The position numbers and the translations under genes were made by a program. From the NCBI RefSeq assembly GCF_011602085.1, contig NZ_JAAONY010000001.1:186001-250000 (forward strand): DNA of 64,000 nucleotides. The letters are read 5' to 3'. This DNA comes from Pseudoteredinibacter isoporae (lineage in GTDB: Bacteria > Pseudomonadota > Gammaproteobacteria > Pseudomonadales > Cellvibrionaceae). The number at the start of each line of letters is the position of its first letter. Positions within the stretch are counted from its first letter, which is position 1. Below the pieces are notes generated by a model. The model was not told where the DNA came from. It worked only from the letters and a program-made list of their open reading frames with translations, and did not search any database. Positions 26,963 through 36,698 of the stretch are shown here, one piece after another.

Positions 26963-27997
26963 TTAGAAATTCTCAGGCATACGAGCTTTCTCCCGTGCAA
27001 CTTCACGAGAAATAATGCGTTTGTCCACCAGGTCCGCCAAACACTGATCCATGGTTTGCATACCAATAGAACCACCGGTTTGAATCGCGGAATACATCTG
27101 GGCCACTTTATCTTCACGAATCAGGTTACGAATTGCCGAGGTACCACGCATAATTTCGTGAGCGGCAACACGACCACCTTCCTGGCGCTTCAGCAGAGTC
27201 TGGGAAATAACCGCCTGCAGTGATTCCGACAACATGGAACGTACCATGGCTTTTTCTTCTGCCGGAAATACATCAACCACACGGTCAATGGTTTTTGCGG
27301 CGGAGGTGGTGTGCAAGGTGCCGAATACCAAGTGACCGGTTTCCGCCGCCGTAAGAGCCAGGCGAATGGTTTCGAGGTCACGCATCTCACCAACCAGAAT
27401 AATGTCGGGGTCTTCACGCAATGCCGAGCGCAATGCATCACTAAAGCTGTGGGTATCACGGTGAACCTCACGTTGGTTCACCAGACATTTTTTGGATTCG
27501 TGAACGAATTCGATCGGGTCTTCAATGGTTAAAATATGTTCGTATTTATTATCATTGATGTAATCGATCATCGCCGCCAGCGTTGTCGACTTACCGGAAC
27601 CGGTTGGCCCGGTAACCAGACACAAGCCACGCGGGACCGCTGAGATCTCGCGGAAGACCTGGCCCATGCCCAACTCTTCCATCGTCAAAACTTTTGAAGG
27701 AATGGTACGAAACACCGCACCGGCACCCCGGTTCTGATTAAAGGCGTTTACACGGAAACGGGCCACACCTGGCACTTCGAAGGAGAAGTCGGTCTCAAGG
27801 TGCTCTTCAAAATCCTTGCGCTGCTTGTCGTTCATGATTTCATAAATCAGGCCATGCACCTGTTTATGCTCCATGGGCGGCAGGTTGATGCGACGTACAT
27901 CACCATCCACACGAATCATCGGCGGCAAACCTGCCGACAAATGGAGGTCCGATGCCCCCTGTTTAGAACTAAACGCTAACAGCTCCGTAATATCCAT
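26963..27997 (-). CDS. pilT: Type IV pilus retraction ATPase PilT
   Basis: This 344-residue hexameric motor powers pilus retraction. It shows MDITELLAFSSKQGASDLHL, the Walker A GPTGSGKSTTLAA, the Asp box ILTIEDPIEFVH, Walker B DIILVGEMRDLETIRLAL, the His box TGHLVFGTLHT and the PilT-specific AIRNLIRE segment near the C-terminus. GAGG lies just upstream of the ATG. It is divergent from yggS across about 220 bp and is followed by pilU. It acts with the Pil-Chp system encoded in the first third of the window. Confidence 0.97.
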   Translation of the reverse strand: MDITELLAFSSKQGASDLHLSAGLPPMIRVDGDVRRINLPPMEHKQVHGLIYEIMNDKQRKDFEEHLETDFSFEVPGVARFRVNAFNQNRGAGAVFRTIPSKVLTMEELGMGQVFREISAVPRGLCLVTGPTGSGKSTTLAAMIDYINDNKYEHILTIEDPIEFVHESKKCLVNQREVHRDTHSFSDALRSALREDPDIILVGEMRDLETIRLALTAAETGHLVFGTLHTTSAAKTIDRVVDVFPAEEKAMVRSMLSESLQAVISQTLLKRQEGGRVAAHEIMRGTSAIRNLIREDKVAQMYSAIQTGGSIGMQTMDQCLADLVDKRIISREVAREKARMPENF

Positions 27998-28220
27998 AAT
28001 GGCCTCAAAACAGCTAAACCTTGTCTACACATCCGCACGCGACCCTTGCCCAATGCGTGTCAGATGGCGATTAATGGCGAGTCCGGGCGTGTATTCTGTG
28101 CTTATCACCCGCCGCCATGCCACCCCAATTATAGTTGAGGTGTTTTCCTTTGCTATACGGTAAACTTTGACCCAGCAGCCCCAGAAAAGCAAATACCCAT
28201 CCGCCTATTTTTGCAAAAAG

Positions 28221-28958
28221 ATGTCCGATATTGCTCAAACCATCAGCGAACGTTTAAAAAAAGTTCAAACACGCATATACGACGCCGCGCAGGCCGTCGA
28301 TCGCCTGCCAGACGATATTCAATTACTGGCGGTGAGCAAGACCAAACCTGCCGAAGATATCTGGCAAGCTTACCAGGCCGGGCAACGTGACTTCGGTGAA
28401 AACTATCTTCAGGAATCGCTGGAAAAACAGAAGCATTTGACCCGGTTATATCCGGGTAATGAAATCTGCTGGCATTTTATCGGGCCCATTCAATCCAATA
28501 AGACTCGCGCGATCGCCCAGCACTTCAGCTGGGTACACAGCGTTGATCGATTAAAAATTGCCCAACGCTTATCCGAGCAGCGCCCCGAGGACTTACCGCC
28601 AGTTAATATCTGTCTGCAAGTCAATTTGGACGCAGAAGACAGTAAGTCCGGTTTTACACCTTCAGAATTATTAGAACACGCCAGGCAGATCAGTGAATTG
28701 CCCAAGCTCACATTGCGGGGATTGATGGCGATTCCCAAGCCTCGCAGTGACTTTCCCGATCAATTGGCCAGCCTGCAACGCCTCGACGATTTGCAACAAC
28801 AACTGCAGGCTGCTGGCTTGCCTGTCGATACGCTTTCTATGGGCATGTCCAATGATCTGGAAGCCGCCGTTACCGCTGGCAGTACCCTGCTGCGGGTGGG
28901 CAGCGATATATTTGGGCCTCGAGCAACTAAACCTGACTCATCGGGCGACAAGCACTAA
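28221..28958 (+). CDS. yggS: PLP homeostasis protein YggS/PipY
   Basis: This 245-residue pyridoxal-phosphate-binding protein has the fold of alanine racemase's barrel. It has LLAVSKTKPAEDIWQAY (PLP lysine), FGENYLQE, WHFIGPIQSNKTRAIA, VNLDAEDSKSGF and LSMGMSNDLEAAVTAGSTLLRVGSDIFG, all family signatures. It buffers PLP supply and affects amino-acid metabolism. The start at 28221 matches the family N-terminus; 18 upstream codons are open but not conserved. It is followed by proC, the common pairing. Confidence 0.95.
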   Translation: MSDIAQTISERLKKVQTRIYDAAQAVDRLPDDIQLLAVSKTKPAEDIWQAYQAGQRDFGENYLQESLEKQKHLTRLYPGNEICWHFIGPIQSNKTRAIAQHFSWVHSVDRLKIAQRLSEQRPEDLPPVNICLQVNLDAEDSKSGFTPSELLEHARQISELPKLTLRGLMAIPKPRSDFPDQLASLQRLDDLQQQLQAAGLPVDTLSMGMSNDLEAAVTAGSTLLRVGSDIFGPRATKPDSSGDKH

Positions 28959-29028
28959 GCGCGCAAGTCCGGCATTGATACAAACTTCTTCACCATCCAT
29001 TGGCCAGAGACAGAATCAGAGAGACATA

Positions 29029-29853
29029 ATGAACAAGACGGCACCCAAAATTGCATTTATCGGCGCGGGCAATATGTCCAGCGCGGTTATTGGCGGCATG
29101 CTAAAAGGCCACTTCAGTGCTGAGCAAATCATTGCCTGTGCTCCCAGCGACAAAAACCTCAAACCTCTCTCGGAGCAATTTGGCGTGCACACAGACCACG
29201 ACAACGCCCGGGCCTGCGCCGCAGCGGATGTCGTTGTGCTGGGCGTAAAGCCCCAGATGCTGAAGCAGGTTGCCGGGGACATCAAAGCCCATCTCGCCCA
29301 CAAGCCCTTGATCATCTCACTGGCAGCCGGCATTCCATTGGCCAGTCTCAGCGAATGGCTGGGTGAAGATCTCGCCATTGTTCGCTCCATGCCCAATACC
29401 CCATCATTGGTTGGCGTGGGTGCCGCCGGTTTGTATGCCAATGACAATTGCAGCGCCGAGCAACGTGACATCGCCGAATCAATTCAAGCGTCCGTGGGCA
29501 TCGTGAAGTGGCTTGAAGAAGAAGCACTGATTGATTCCATCATCGCCGTTTCGGGCAGCGGCCCGGCCTATTTCTTCCTGGCGATGGAAGCAATGATCAA
29601 TGAAGGCGTTCAGCAGGGGCTGGATCGAGACAGCGCCACCGAGCTCACCATCCAGACCGTATTGGGCGCAGCCACTCTGGCCCAAAACAGCAATGTTGAT
29701 GTGCTTGAACTGCGCCGTCGAGTGACCTCCCCCGGCGGAACCACCGCACAGGCCATCGCTCACTTTGAAGAACACGGCTTGCGCGAGCTGTTTTCCGGTG
29801 CCATGCAAGCCTGCAGCAATCGCGCCCGTGAAATGGCCAAAGAGCTGGGCTGA
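29029..29853 (+). CDS. proC: Pyrroline-5-carboxylate reductase
   Basis: This 274-residue enzyme reduces pyrroline-5-carboxylate to proline with NAD(P)H. The Rossmann motif IAFIGAGNMSSAVIGGML opens the protein. VVLGVKPQML, IVRSMPNTPSLVGVGA, the ISGSG-type AVSGSGPAYFFLAMEA and TSPGGTTAQAIAHFE complete the family pattern. The start at 29029 fits the Rossmann start; the frame is open across yggS upstream. It lies between yggS and yggT. Confidence 0.97.
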   Translation: MNKTAPKIAFIGAGNMSSAVIGGMLKGHFSAEQIIACAPSDKNLKPLSEQFGVHTDHDNARACAAADVVVLGVKPQMLKQVAGDIKAHLAHKPLIISLAAGIPLASLSEWLGEDLAIVRSMPNTPSLVGVGAAGLYANDNCSAEQRDIAESIQASVGIVKWLEEEALIDSIIAVSGSGPAYFFLAMEAMINEGVQQGLDRDSATELTIQTVLGAATLAQNSNVDVLELRRRVTSPGGTTAQAIAHFEEHGLRELFSGAMQACSNRAREMAKELG

Positions 29854-29952
29854 ACTGTAAACCAGCGCAAAGTGAGCAGCGAGCCACTGCGCGATAGCCT
29901 ATAATTCGCTGCACAAAAAGCAAAACGACGCTTCGACTTTAAGGAGATTACC

Positions 29953-30549
29953 ATGGGGGCGCTCAACGAGATCGGCCTGTATGTTCTGCAAACGCTGGGT
30001 AGCTTATACATAGCGCTCATCGTGATACGTTTTCTGTTGCAGTTGGCACGCGCTGACTTCTACAACCCTGTGTCGCAATTTTTGGTGAAAGCCACCAATC
30101 CATTGCTGTTGCCTTTGCGGAAAATTATTCCCGGCATATTTGGCCTGGATATGGCCTGTATCGTTTTGGCTATCGTGCTGCACTGGTTATTGATTCAAGG
30201 TTGTGCAGCGATCATTGGCGCCGGCTTCTTGAACCCGTTCCATGTGCTGACCTGGGCGATTGTAGGTCTGGTGGGCATCATATTGAATATCTATAAATGG
30301 GGGCTGTTAATCTCCATTATTCTGAGCTGGATTGCACCGCATAATCCAAACCCGGCCGTGCTGCTGTTGAATCAGTTACTGGCGCCGATGATGCGACCTT
30401 TTCGTCGCCTGATTCCGGACATGGGCGGTTTTGATATCAGTCCGATTTTTGCCTTCCTGGTACTCGGCATCCTCGGTATTTTGCTGAGCAGCCTGGCCTA
30501 TGAAGTCGGTATTGGCGGTGTTGTCGCCAGCCTGGTTGTGGGTGTGTAA
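29953..30549 (+). CDS. yggT: YggT-family membrane protein
   Basis: This 198-residue integral membrane protein holds two YggT repeats, each with paired hydrophobic helices and the motif around [20 protein letters not shown] and [22 protein letters not shown]. About four to six membrane segments are visible. The molecular function is not established; members are linked to osmotic tolerance and cell-division-related phenotypes in other bacteria. AAGGAG precedes the ATG. A TATAAT at 29900–29905 could be a −10 for a separate promoter, though no good −35 is visible. Confidence 0.93.
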   Translation: MGALNEIGLYVLQTLGSLYIALIVIRFLLQLARADFYNPVSQFLVKATNPLLLPLRKIIPGIFGLDMACIVLAIVLHWLLIQGCAAIIGAGFLNPFHVLTWAIVGLVGIILNIYKWGLLISIILSWIAPHNPNPAVLLLNQLLAPMMRPFRRLIPDMGGFDISPIFAFLVLGILGILLSSLAYEVGIGGVVASLVVGV

Positions 30550-30557
30550 GGTCGGTC

Positions 30558-31724
30558 ATGACAAAGATAGATGATCACAGTGTTGGTCTGGTCGAAGCAC
30601 AGTGCGCTGAATTCAACGAGCCACTGCAACTCGCCTCGGGCCGAACGCTGGAGCAGTACCAGCTTTACTACGAGACCTACGGCGAGCTGAATCCCTCGGC
30701 CAGCAATGCCATTTTAATTTGCCACGCTCTGTCCGGAAATCATCACGCGGCCGGCTTTCACAGTTACGAAGACAGCAAGCCTGGCTGGTGGGACGCCTAT
30801 ATTGGCCCGGGAAAACCGATTGATACCAATCACTTTTATGTCGTCTCCCTGAACAATATTGGCGGCTGTGATGGCTCTACCGGCCCAAGCAGCATCAACC
30901 CGGAAACCGGCGAACCCTGGGGCCCGGATTTTCCGCGCCTGCGAGTTCGCGATTGGGTGAACAGCCAAGCCCGTCTGGCGGACCGCTTGGGCATCGAATG
31001 CTGGGCTGCGGTTATTGGCGGCAGCCTCGGTGGCATGCAAGCCATGCGCTGGTCACTGGAATACCCTGATCGAATCAAACACTGTGTGGTCATCGCCTCT
31101 GCGATGAAATTGACCGCCCAGAATATCGCCTTTAATGAGACCGCGCGCCAGGCAATTTGCAGTGACCCGGACTTTTCCGAAGGCCACTACCAGCAAAAGG
31201 ACAACATCCCACGCGCCGGACTGTCCGTTGCGCGCATGATTGGGCATATCACGTATTTGTCTGGCGATGGTATGGGCGAAAAATTCGGCCGCCAGCTGCG
31301 TTCGGGGACCTTTGAACAAGGTCAGGATGAGCCTGTTGAATTCCAAATCCAGAGTTATCTGCGCTATCAGGGCGAAAAGTTTTCCACCAGCTTTGACGCC
31401 AATACCTATATCTTAATGACCCAGGCTCTGGATTATTTTGATCTGGCGCGGGAATACAATCACGATCCGGTTGAAGCGTTCAAACACGCCAACAGCAAGT
31501 TTTTGGTGATTTCTTTTACCAGTGACTGGCGCTTTGCTCCGGCACGCTCGAAAGAAATTGCCGACGCACTGATGGCAGCCGGCAAATCGGTGAGCTATGC
31601 CGAAATCGAATCCGATGCCGGCCACGACGCTTTCCTGTTGCCCAACCAGCGCTATGAAACCGTATTCAGCAATTACCTTAAGGGTGTCGCCCAGCAAATA
31701 GAGAGCAAACAACATGCGCAGTGA
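30558..31724 (+). CDS. metX: Homoserine O-acyltransferase MetX
   Basis: This 388-residue alpha/beta-hydrolase activates homoserine for methionine synthesis. The nucleophile is Ser156 ([14 protein letters not shown]). The acid lies near Asp323 ([10 protein letters not shown]) and the base is His356 (DAGHDAFLL). [16 protein letters not shown] is the conserved substrate loop. In Pseudomonas-type MetX proteins the acyl donor is often succinyl-CoA rather than acetyl-CoA; the donor used here cannot be decided with certainty from sequence. AAGGT lies upstream. The end overlaps metW by 11 bp. Confidence 0.96.
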   Translation: MTKIDDHSVGLVEAQCAEFNEPLQLASGRTLEQYQLYYETYGELNPSASNAILICHALSGNHHAAGFHSYEDSKPGWWDAYIGPGKPIDTNHFYVVSLNNIGGCDGSTGPSSINPETGEPWGPDFPRLRVRDWVNSQARLADRLGIECWAAVIGGSLGGMQAMRWSLEYPDRIKHCVVIASAMKLTAQNIAFNETARQAICSDPDFSEGHYQQKDNIPRAGLSVARMIGHITYLSGDGMGEKFGRQLRSGTFEQGQDEPVEFQIQSYLRYQGEKFSTSFDANTYILMTQALDYFDLAREYNHDPVEAFKHANSKFLVISFTSDWRFAPARSKEIADALMAAGKSVSYAEIESDAGHDAFLLPNQRYETVFSNYLKGVAQQIESKQHAQ

Positions 31725-32301
31725 TCTGGATATTATCAGCACCTGGATTCAGCCTGGGCAGAAGGTTCTGGATCTGGCCTGTGGTGACGGCGCACTGCTC
31801 GAACGCTTGCAACAAAAAGAGGTCAGCGGCTATGGCCTGGAGATCGATCCGGACCAGATCAGCGCCTGCGTTGCCCGCGGTGTGAATGTGGTTGAACAGA
31901 ACCTTGATCGGGGTCTCGGAAACTTTGCCGACAATAGCTTCGACACGGTTGTGATGACCCAGGCCTTGCAAACCATGCGTTTTCCCCATCTGGTCTTGCA
32001 GGAAATGCTGCGCGTCGGTCAGGAATGCATTGTGACCTTCCCGAACTTTGGTCATTGGCGTGCACGCTGGCATCTGGCCTTTTCCGGCCGTATGCCGGTT
32101 TCGGATTTGCTGCCTTACCAATGGTACGACACGCCCAACATTCACTTTTGCACCTTTAAAGATTTTGAGGTGCTCTGCCAGGAACTGGCCATTGAGATCA
32201 TCAGCCGTCGGGTAACCACCCAGGGTCACGGCCGCATGATCAAACAAGCCCTGCCAAACTTCTTTGGTATTACGGCGATATATCAATTACGCAAGCGATA
32301 G
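31714..32301 (+). CDS. metW: Methionine biosynthesis protein MetW
   Basis: This 195-residue protein with a SAM-methyltransferase-like fold ([49 protein letters not shown]) is almost always encoded after metX in Proteobacteria. It supports MetX activity; a methyl transfer reaction has not been clearly shown. The 11-bp overlap with metX indicates translational coupling. Confidence 0.95.
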   Translation: MRSDLDIISTWIQPGQKVLDLACGDGALLERLQQKEVSGYGLEIDPDQISACVARGVNVVEQNLDRGLGNFADNSFDTVVMTQALQTMRFPHLVLQEMLRVGQECIVTFPNFGHWRARWHLAFSGRMPVSDLLPYQWYDTPNIHFCTFKDFEVLCQELAIEIISRRVTTQGHGRMIKQALPNFFGITAIYQLRKR

Positions 32302-32309
32302 GTGCCATC

Positions 32310-32777
32310 ATGCGCTATACCAAACCTTCATTGTTGAGTGTTTTTTTGGGTTTGTTGATTTACTGCCTGAGCATTAACAGCCATGCTCAGGAAGCTCGCG
32401 AGCTGGGCAAACCTTATGAAGAGTTTGGCGAGTACAAAATCTTCTTCAGCGTGTTCAACAGCAGCTTTATTCCTCCTGAAATTGCCAAGGCTTATGAGCT
32501 TGTACGTGGGTCCAATCGCGCACTGGTGAATATTGCCGTGTTAAAAAACGGGCAAATTCGTGGCAGCAAAGCCGCTGTCAGCGGAGAATTTAAAAACCTG
32601 ATTCAACAAACCCGTGAACTCGAGTTTAAAGAAATCAAAGAACAAAACGCCGTTTACTATCTGGCACCACTGCGCTTTGATAATGAAGAAGTGATTCACT
32701 TCAACATCACCGTCACACCAGAGGGCTCGGAAGAAAGCCACAGCTTCAGCTTCCACCGAAAAATGAATACCGACTAA
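32310..32777 (+). CDS. Exported DUF4426-like protein
   Basis: This 155-residue protein has a clear signal peptide (SLLSVFLGLLIYCLSINSHA, cleavage before QEA) and so acts in the periplasm. The mature part begins ELGKPYEEFGEYKIFFSVFN and has FIPPEIAKAYELVRG, which I recognise as the DUF4426 type found between metW and rdgB in Pseudomonas relatives. No function is established. It lies 8 bp after metW and shares the operon. Confidence 0.85.
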   Translation: MRYTKPSLLSVFLGLLIYCLSINSHAQEARELGKPYEEFGEYKIFFSVFNSSFIPPEIAKAYELVRGSNRALVNIAVLKNGQIRGSKAAVSGEFKNLIQQTRELEFKEIKEQNAVYYLAPLRFDNEEVIHFNITVTPEGSEESHSFSFHRKMNTD

Positions 32778-32840
32778 CAGCCGGGGCCGAATGACGGCCC
32801 TTACGCTGCCACTCAAACACTGTGATTAAAACCCTTAGCC

Positions 32841-33443
32841 ATGAACGACAAAACCATTGTTCTTGCCAGCAATAACCAGGGCAAGTTAAAAGAATTCCAG
32901 GCCTTATTTTCCCCGCTGGACATCCATATTAAACCCCAACGCGAACTCGGCGTTGAAGATGCCGATGAGACTGGACTGAGCTTTGTAGAAAACGCCATTA
33001 TCAAAGCACGCCACGCCTGTGCGGCAACGGGCATGCCAGCCATCTCGGACGACTCGGGTTTGGAAGTGGATGCTTTGCAGGGCGCGCCGGGTATTTATTC
33101 CGCACGCTTCAGCGGCTCTTCGGCGACGGACCAAAGCAATAACGCATTATTGCTGGAAAAGTTGCAAGGTCTGAACGACGAAGAACGAAGCGCACGCTTT
33201 CATTGTGTACTGGTTTATATGCGTCATGAAAAAGACCCCACACCATTGATCTGTCACGCCAGCTGGGAAGGTCGCATCTTGCATGCCCCACAAGGTGAGC
33301 AGGGCTTTGGTTACGATCCGCTGTTCTGGTTGGAAGAGCAACGGTGCAGCTCTGCAGAACTGGATCGCGCCCTGAAAAATAAAATCAGCCATCGCGGCCA
33401 AGCGCTGGCCTTGCTCATGCAAGCCATGGAAGCTCGGCAGTGA
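32841..33443 (+). CDS. rdgB: RdgB/HAM1 non-canonical purine NTP pyrophosphatase
   Basis: This 200-residue enzyme hydrolyses dITP, ITP and XTP to the monophosphates, keeping deaminated purines out of DNA and RNA. Signatures are VLASNNQGKLKEFQALF, ISDDSGLEVDALQGAPGIYSA, GYDPLFWL and KNKISHRGQAL. Its stop codon overlaps the GTG start of hemW by 4 bp (GTGA). Confidence 0.97.
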   Translation: MNDKTIVLASNNQGKLKEFQALFSPLDIHIKPQRELGVEDADETGLSFVENAIIKARHACAATGMPAISDDSGLEVDALQGAPGIYSARFSGSSATDQSNNALLLEKLQGLNDEERSARFHCVLVYMRHEKDPTPLICHASWEGRILHAPQGEQGFGYDPLFWLEEQRCSSAELDRALKNKISHRGQALALLMQAMEARQ

Positions 33444-34591
33444 AACAGGTAACACGGGAGGCTCTGCCTCCCCTCTCCATGTACATTCACATCCCCTGGT
33501 GTGTACGAAAATGCCCTTACTGTGATTTCAATTCCCATAAAGCGGAAGAGGAACTGCCCGAAGACCAGTATTGTGAAAACCTGATTGAAGACTTGAAGCA
33601 AAGTCTGGAATGGGTGCAGGATCGCCCCCTGCAATCGATTTTTATTGGCGGTGGTACGCCCAGCCTGTTCAGCCCCAAAGCCTTCGAGAAGATTCTTGGC
33701 GGCGTTGAAGCGCATATTCCATTCAGTGACAATATCGAAATCACCATGGAGGCCAACCCAGGCACGGCAGAGCAACAGCGTTTCAAAGGCTATCGTGAGG
33801 CAGGCATTAATCGCTTATCCATCGGCGTACAAAGTTTTGGCAATGAACAACTCCAGGCACTGGGCCGAATTCACTCCGCCGAGCAGGCCGAGAAAGCGAT
33901 GGGCATGGCACGCCAGGCCGGTTTCGACAACGTGAATCTCGATTTAATGCACGGTCTGCCTAAGCAAAGTGTTGCAGCTGCCAAAGTCGATTTGCAACGC
34001 GCGATCGCTCTGGAACCCGAGCACTTGTCCTGGTACCAGTTAACAATTGAACCCAATACCGAATACTTTAAACGCCCACCCCAGTTACCCATTGATGATG
34101 ATCTGGCCGAGATTCAGATACAGGGGCAACACTATTTGGCCGAGCACGGTTTTGCTCAATATGAAGTCTCGGCCTACAGCCGGGGAAAACAGAGCCGTCA
34201 CAACTTAAATTACTGGCGCTTTGGGGATTATCTCGGTCTCGGTGCAGGCGCCCACAGCAAGATCAGCAAAGATGAACAGATTCATCGTTTTTGGAAAACC
34301 CGCCTGCCTGCGCATTACCAGGATAAAAGCAAACAATACACCGCCGGCAGTGAAGTCATTGAAGGCGAGCAGCTGGCCCTGGAATTCATGATGAATGCAC
34401 TGCGGTTGACCGATGCCTTTGATTTGTCATTGTTCGAGACACGTACCTATCTTCAATTGTCAACGATCGAAGATAAACTCAAACAACTGGAAGCCCAGGG
34501 ATTGATCACGCGCAGTAACGGTCAACTGCAAACTACCGAACTCGGTCAACGCTTCCTGAACAATACCATTGCCGCCTTTATGCCTGACTAG
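33440..34591 (+). CDS. hemW: HemW, radical-SAM haem chaperone
   Basis: This 383-residue radical-SAM protein resembles oxygen-independent coproporphyrinogen oxidase. The 4Fe-4S cluster motif is CVRKCPYCDFNSH near residues 22–34. IFIGGGTPSLF, EANPG and NRLSIGVQSF follow, and a HemN-type C-terminal domain ends the protein. HemW proteins lack part of the HemN signature and deliver haem to respiratory enzymes rather than oxidising coproporphyrinogen. The GTG start overlaps rdgB, implying coupled translation. Confidence 0.94.
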   Translation: MKQVTREALPPLSMYIHIPWCVRKCPYCDFNSHKAEEELPEDQYCENLIEDLKQSLEWVQDRPLQSIFIGGGTPSLFSPKAFEKILGGVEAHIPFSDNIEITMEANPGTAEQQRFKGYREAGINRLSIGVQSFGNEQLQALGRIHSAEQAEKAMGMARQAGFDNVNLDLMHGLPKQSVAAAKVDLQRAIALEPEHLSWYQLTIEPNTEYFKRPPQLPIDDDLAEIQIQGQHYLAEHGFAQYEVSAYSRGKQSRHNLNYWRFGDYLGLGAGAHSKISKDEQIHRFWKTRLPAHYQDKSKQYTAGSEVIEGEQLALEFMMNALRLTDAFDLSLFETRTYLQLSTIEDKLKQLEAQGLITRSNGQLQTTELGQRFLNNTIAAFMPD

Positions 34592-34714
34592 CGTCATCGA
34601 AGCCGACACCACAGCAAGCCTTGGCATATCAGCGCAGGTCGACTAATCTGTAGGGGCTCTCCTGATACGCCAACAATAATACAAACTCAAGGAAGCGACA
34701 GACTCGCTGACACT

Positions 34715-36697
34715 ATGTGGGATTTTAACGGCAACGCAAAACAGTATTCACTCACAGTAAAACTGCTGGCGTGGATTCTTCTGATCAGCTCCGGCATTAC
34801 CCTGGTTGCTGTTGTGTTGCAGTTACGCGCCTCTTTCAATGAAGATCTCGATGACCTTGAGTTGCGCCTGGAACAAATCCGCATCAGTACACTGTCGAGC
34901 ATCACCAAAAGCCTGTGGAACTTTGATGAAGAACAGCTCCGCCTGCAAGTCAACGGCATGCTGGATGTCAGTGATGTGGTGCAGGTTACGGTCAATTGGA
35001 CCAACTGGGACGATCACCCCAGAGCAATCACCGCGGTCGATCAAAACGAAGCGATTGGCGAACGCCATATGACTCGCGTTTATCCTTTGATCTACAGCGA
35101 CTTGAACACGAAAGAGCAACACCTTGGCGATTTAACGCTGCTGATCAGCCTGGATGGTGTGTACGAAAAACTTTGGCAGCGCACTCGCTTTATTGCCCTT
35201 GCCCAGTTCACCAAATCACTGTTGGTATCACTGGCTATCTTTCTATTGATCCGTAGCCTATTTACTCGTCACTTGGCCCACATCGCCAACTATGCCAGCA
35301 AGTTATCGTTACGGAATTTAAATGAGCCCCTGAGACTGGAACGCGACGGTGAACATAACGACGAATTGGGAAATGTCGTACGCGGTTTCAATATTATGCG
35401 CACCAGCCTGCTACGGGATATTGAAATGCGCCGCACCATGTCTCAGCAACTGGTGCAGGAGCAACAACAGAAACTGGACTCAATTAAGCAACAACAGGAA
35501 GCCGAAAGTGCCAGCCAGGCGAAGAGCTTTTTCCTCGCGGCCATGAGTCATGAAATTCGCACACCCATGAACGGCATCATTGGCATGACGGAATTGTTGA
35601 GCGATACCGACCTGGACGAAACCCAGCTGCATTATGTCAATATCATGCGCCGCTCCGGGGACTCCTTGATTCATATTTTGAATGATGTTCTGGATTACTC
35701 AAAAATCGAGGCCAACAAAGTGGCCTTCGAAACTCACCCTTTCGACTTGCACAGTTTGTTGAACGACTGCAATCAAATTTATATTGGCCAGGCCAGACAA
35801 AAAGGCCTGAATTTCTATTTGAACATCAACTCTTCTGTACCGCAAAAAGTCATAGGTGACCCAACGCGCCTACGCCAGGTAATTGTGAATCTCCTGAGCA
35901 ACTCGATTAAGTTTACCCAGCAGGGCGAAGTCAACTTATCGGCGGAGCTGGCACAGTCCGATGGTGAGCAGGTTTTGATTCGCTTTGCGGTTCAAGACAC
36001 CGGCATTGGCATTGAGGAAAGCACCATTGCCAATTTGTTCACACCCTTTAACCAGGCCGATAACAGCACCACTCGCCAATACGGCGGCTCTGGTCTCGGA
36101 CTGGCGATTTGCAAACGCCTGGTAGAATTTGCCGATGGCGACATTGGTGTAGAAAGCCAACCCGGAGAAGGTTCAACCTTCTGGTTTACTTTTCAATTGA
36201 GACTTCAAACCGAAACCTCAGAAAGTAAGAGTCGTCACGAAAGCAATGGGCCTCAAGGTGTGGACCAGACCCACGACCTACCCCAGGCCTGCGATGGACT
36301 CAATGTGATGCTGGTCGATGACAACAGCGTCAATATTATTGTGGCGCAAAAGATTTTATCGAAGTTTAACGTTGAGCCAGTAGTGGCGAAAAACGGTCTG
36401 GAAGCCGTCGAACTGTTTGAACGCTATCGGGGGAAATTTCCATTGATCTTAATGGATATTGAAATGCCGGTGATGGATGGCATCAAGGCCACCCAGATGA
36501 TTCGGGATATCGAGCGGAACAATCAACTGGCCAACTGTCAAATTATTGCGCTCACTGCCCATGAAAAAGGGGAGCATACCGACAATGCCTATCGCGAAGG
36601 CATTAACGACCACCTCAGCAAACCGTTAACCATTCAAGCGTTTTCAGAGCTGTTCCACCGTATCGGCATTGAGGATATGAAAAACAGCTCGTCTTAA
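34715..36697 (+). CDS. Hybrid sensor histidine kinase with receiver
   Basis: This 660-residue membrane kinase has TM1 (about 15–38), a periplasmic domain of about 115 residues (38–155), TM2 (about 165–185) and a HAMP-like linker (about 185–240). A coiled coil leads into HisKA with [15 protein letters not shown] (His279) and an HATPase ([31 protein letters not shown]). A C-terminal receiver has phosphoacceptor Asp581 ([13 protein letters not shown]). It has no Hpt domain of its own, and no adjacent regulator or Hpt gene is present, so the downstream target is unknown. It lies alone between hemW and a convergent oxidoreductase gene. Confidence 0.93.
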   Translation: MWDFNGNAKQYSLTVKLLAWILLISSGITLVAVVLQLRASFNEDLDDLELRLEQIRISTLSSITKSLWNFDEEQLRLQVNGMLDVSDVVQVTVNWTNWDDHPRAITAVDQNEAIGERHMTRVYPLIYSDLNTKEQHLGDLTLLISLDGVYEKLWQRTRFIALAQFTKSLLVSLAIFLLIRSLFTRHLAHIANYASKLSLRNLNEPLRLERDGEHNDELGNVVRGFNIMRTSLLRDIEMRRTMSQQLVQEQQQKLDSIKQQQEAESASQAKSFFLAAMSHEIRTPMNGIIGMTELLSDTDLDETQLHYVNIMRRSGDSLIHILNDVLDYSKIEANKVAFETHPFDLHSLLNDCNQIYIGQARQKGLNFYLNINSSVPQKVIGDPTRLRQVIVNLLSNSIKFTQQGEVNLSAELAQSDGEQVLIRFAVQDTGIGIEESTIANLFTPFNQADNSTTRQYGGSGLGLAICKRLVEFADGDIGVESQPGEGSTFWFTFQLRLQTETSESKSRHESNGPQGVDQTHDLPQACDGLNVMLVDDNSVNIIVAQKILSKFNVEPVVAKNGLEAVELFERYRGKFPLILMDIEMPVMDGIKATQMIRDIERNNQLANCQIIALTAHEKGEHTDNAYREGINDHLSKPLTIQAFSELFHRIGIEDMKNSSS

Positions 36698-36698
36698 A

